A stretch of DNA of 64,000 bases from VXYK01 sp965221585 (lineage in GTDB: Bacteria; Actinomycetota; Acidimicrobiia; Acidimicrobiales; Aldehydirespiratoraceae), in contig OZ244898.1 of the NCBI GenBank assembly GCA_965221585.1, positions 1,798,001 to 1,862,000 on the forward strand, written 5' to 3'. A model generated the notes under the pieces. The model was not told the DNA's origin and searched no databases. It saw only the letters and a list, made by a program, of their open reading frames with translations. The position numbers and the translations under genes were made by a program. Positions 63,917 to 64,000 of the stretch are shown here, piece after piece (position 1 is the first letter of the stretch; the number at the start of each line of letters is the position of its first letter).

Positions 63917-64000
63917 TCAATCACTTGAGTTCTGGGCTCTCGTCCAACGAAGCCAAGCCTCCATGAACGCCTCGATCTCCCCGCCGAGTACCGACTCGAC
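63917..64000 (-). CDS. prfB: Peptide chain release factor 2, C-terminal fragment
   Basis: The minus-strand frame entering at 64000 reads VESVLGGEIEAFMEAWLRW and ends at the TGA 63917-63919. This matches the RF2 C-terminus, where VLDGDLD-x-FI-x-AYLRW is usual. Only 27 residues are in the window. Position upstream of ftsE supports the call. Confidence 0.85.
   Translation of the reverse strand, partial: VESVLGGEIEAFMEAWLRWTRAQNSSD

Overview
The window is high-G+C, densely coded bacterial chromosome. Gene content and order point to an actinobacterium, most likely a rod-shaped member of the class Acidimicrobiia. The evidence is a tig-clpP-clpX-folC-ndk-mreBCD-mrdA-rodA run joined to the TIGR03960/TIGR03936-rne-rplU-rpmA-obgE-proB run, a mec-cysM pair, a tad pilus locus without a secretin, smpB plus ssrA, and many acyl-CoA dehydrogenases and P450s. 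The class assignment is inference from these features; no 16S rRNA gene is present.

1-22.5 kb is conserved housekeeping DNA, nearly all on the minus strand. In transcription order it holds protein folding and proteolysis (tig, clpP, clpX), folate (folC), nucleotide metabolism (ndk), the cell-elongation machinery (mreB, mreC, mreD, PBP2, rodA), a radical-SAM pair, RNase E/G, ribosomal proteins L21 and L27, the Obg GTPase and proline synthesis (proB, and proA cut by the window edge). A plus-strand murJ-pspA pair is inserted between proB and proA. A tRNA-Gly(TCC) closes this block.

22.8-30.1 kb is a tad (tight adherence) pilus locus read on the plus strand, with a divergent small HTH gene: a CpaB-like SAF protein, a TadZ-like ATPase, TadA, TadB, TadC, a short pilin-like protein and three TadE/TadG-like pseudopilins. 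No prepilin peptidase is present. 30.1-34.6 kb holds cysM with a JAMM protease (mec) but no cysO, then smpB, an HD-domain protein, a P450, and the tmRNA gene ssrA with an encoded CCA end.

34.6-39.3 kb, directly downstream of ssrA, looks like an accessory island of visibly lower G+C. Four minus-strand genes stand in a row: an MNT nucleotidyltransferase with an HTH, a small HEPN protein, a 593-residue protein with a C-terminal RN-x3-H (HEPN/DUF4209-like) motif, and a six-helix potassium channel. They could form one defence or toxin-antitoxin unit. An AlkD-like DNA repair protein follows.

39.4-52.6 kb is catabolic and transport DNA. A TetR-DUF-PhyH operon diverges from a P450 across a clear palindrome. 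Next comes a three-gene transporter in which an MFS permease is fused to a LivF-like ATPase, LivH-LivM-LivG are fused into one chain, and a lipoprotein binding protein completes the set. A divergent amidohydrolase and a double-Cache lipoprotein follow. Two similar TGAG-N6-CTCA palindromes bracket this transport and amidohydrolase block.

52.7-62.2 kb has a methyltransferase, an HNH/Excalibur lipoprotein, a TauD-type dioxygenase, four acyl-CoA dehydrogenases (two overlapping and probably heteromeric) and a second amidohydrolase. Together they suggest degradation of a lipid, sterol or xenobiotic. 62.2-64 kb returns to the core with ftsX, ftsE and the 3' end of prfB. No IS element, CRISPR array or integrase was seen. 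No gene-free stretch exceeds 300 bases.
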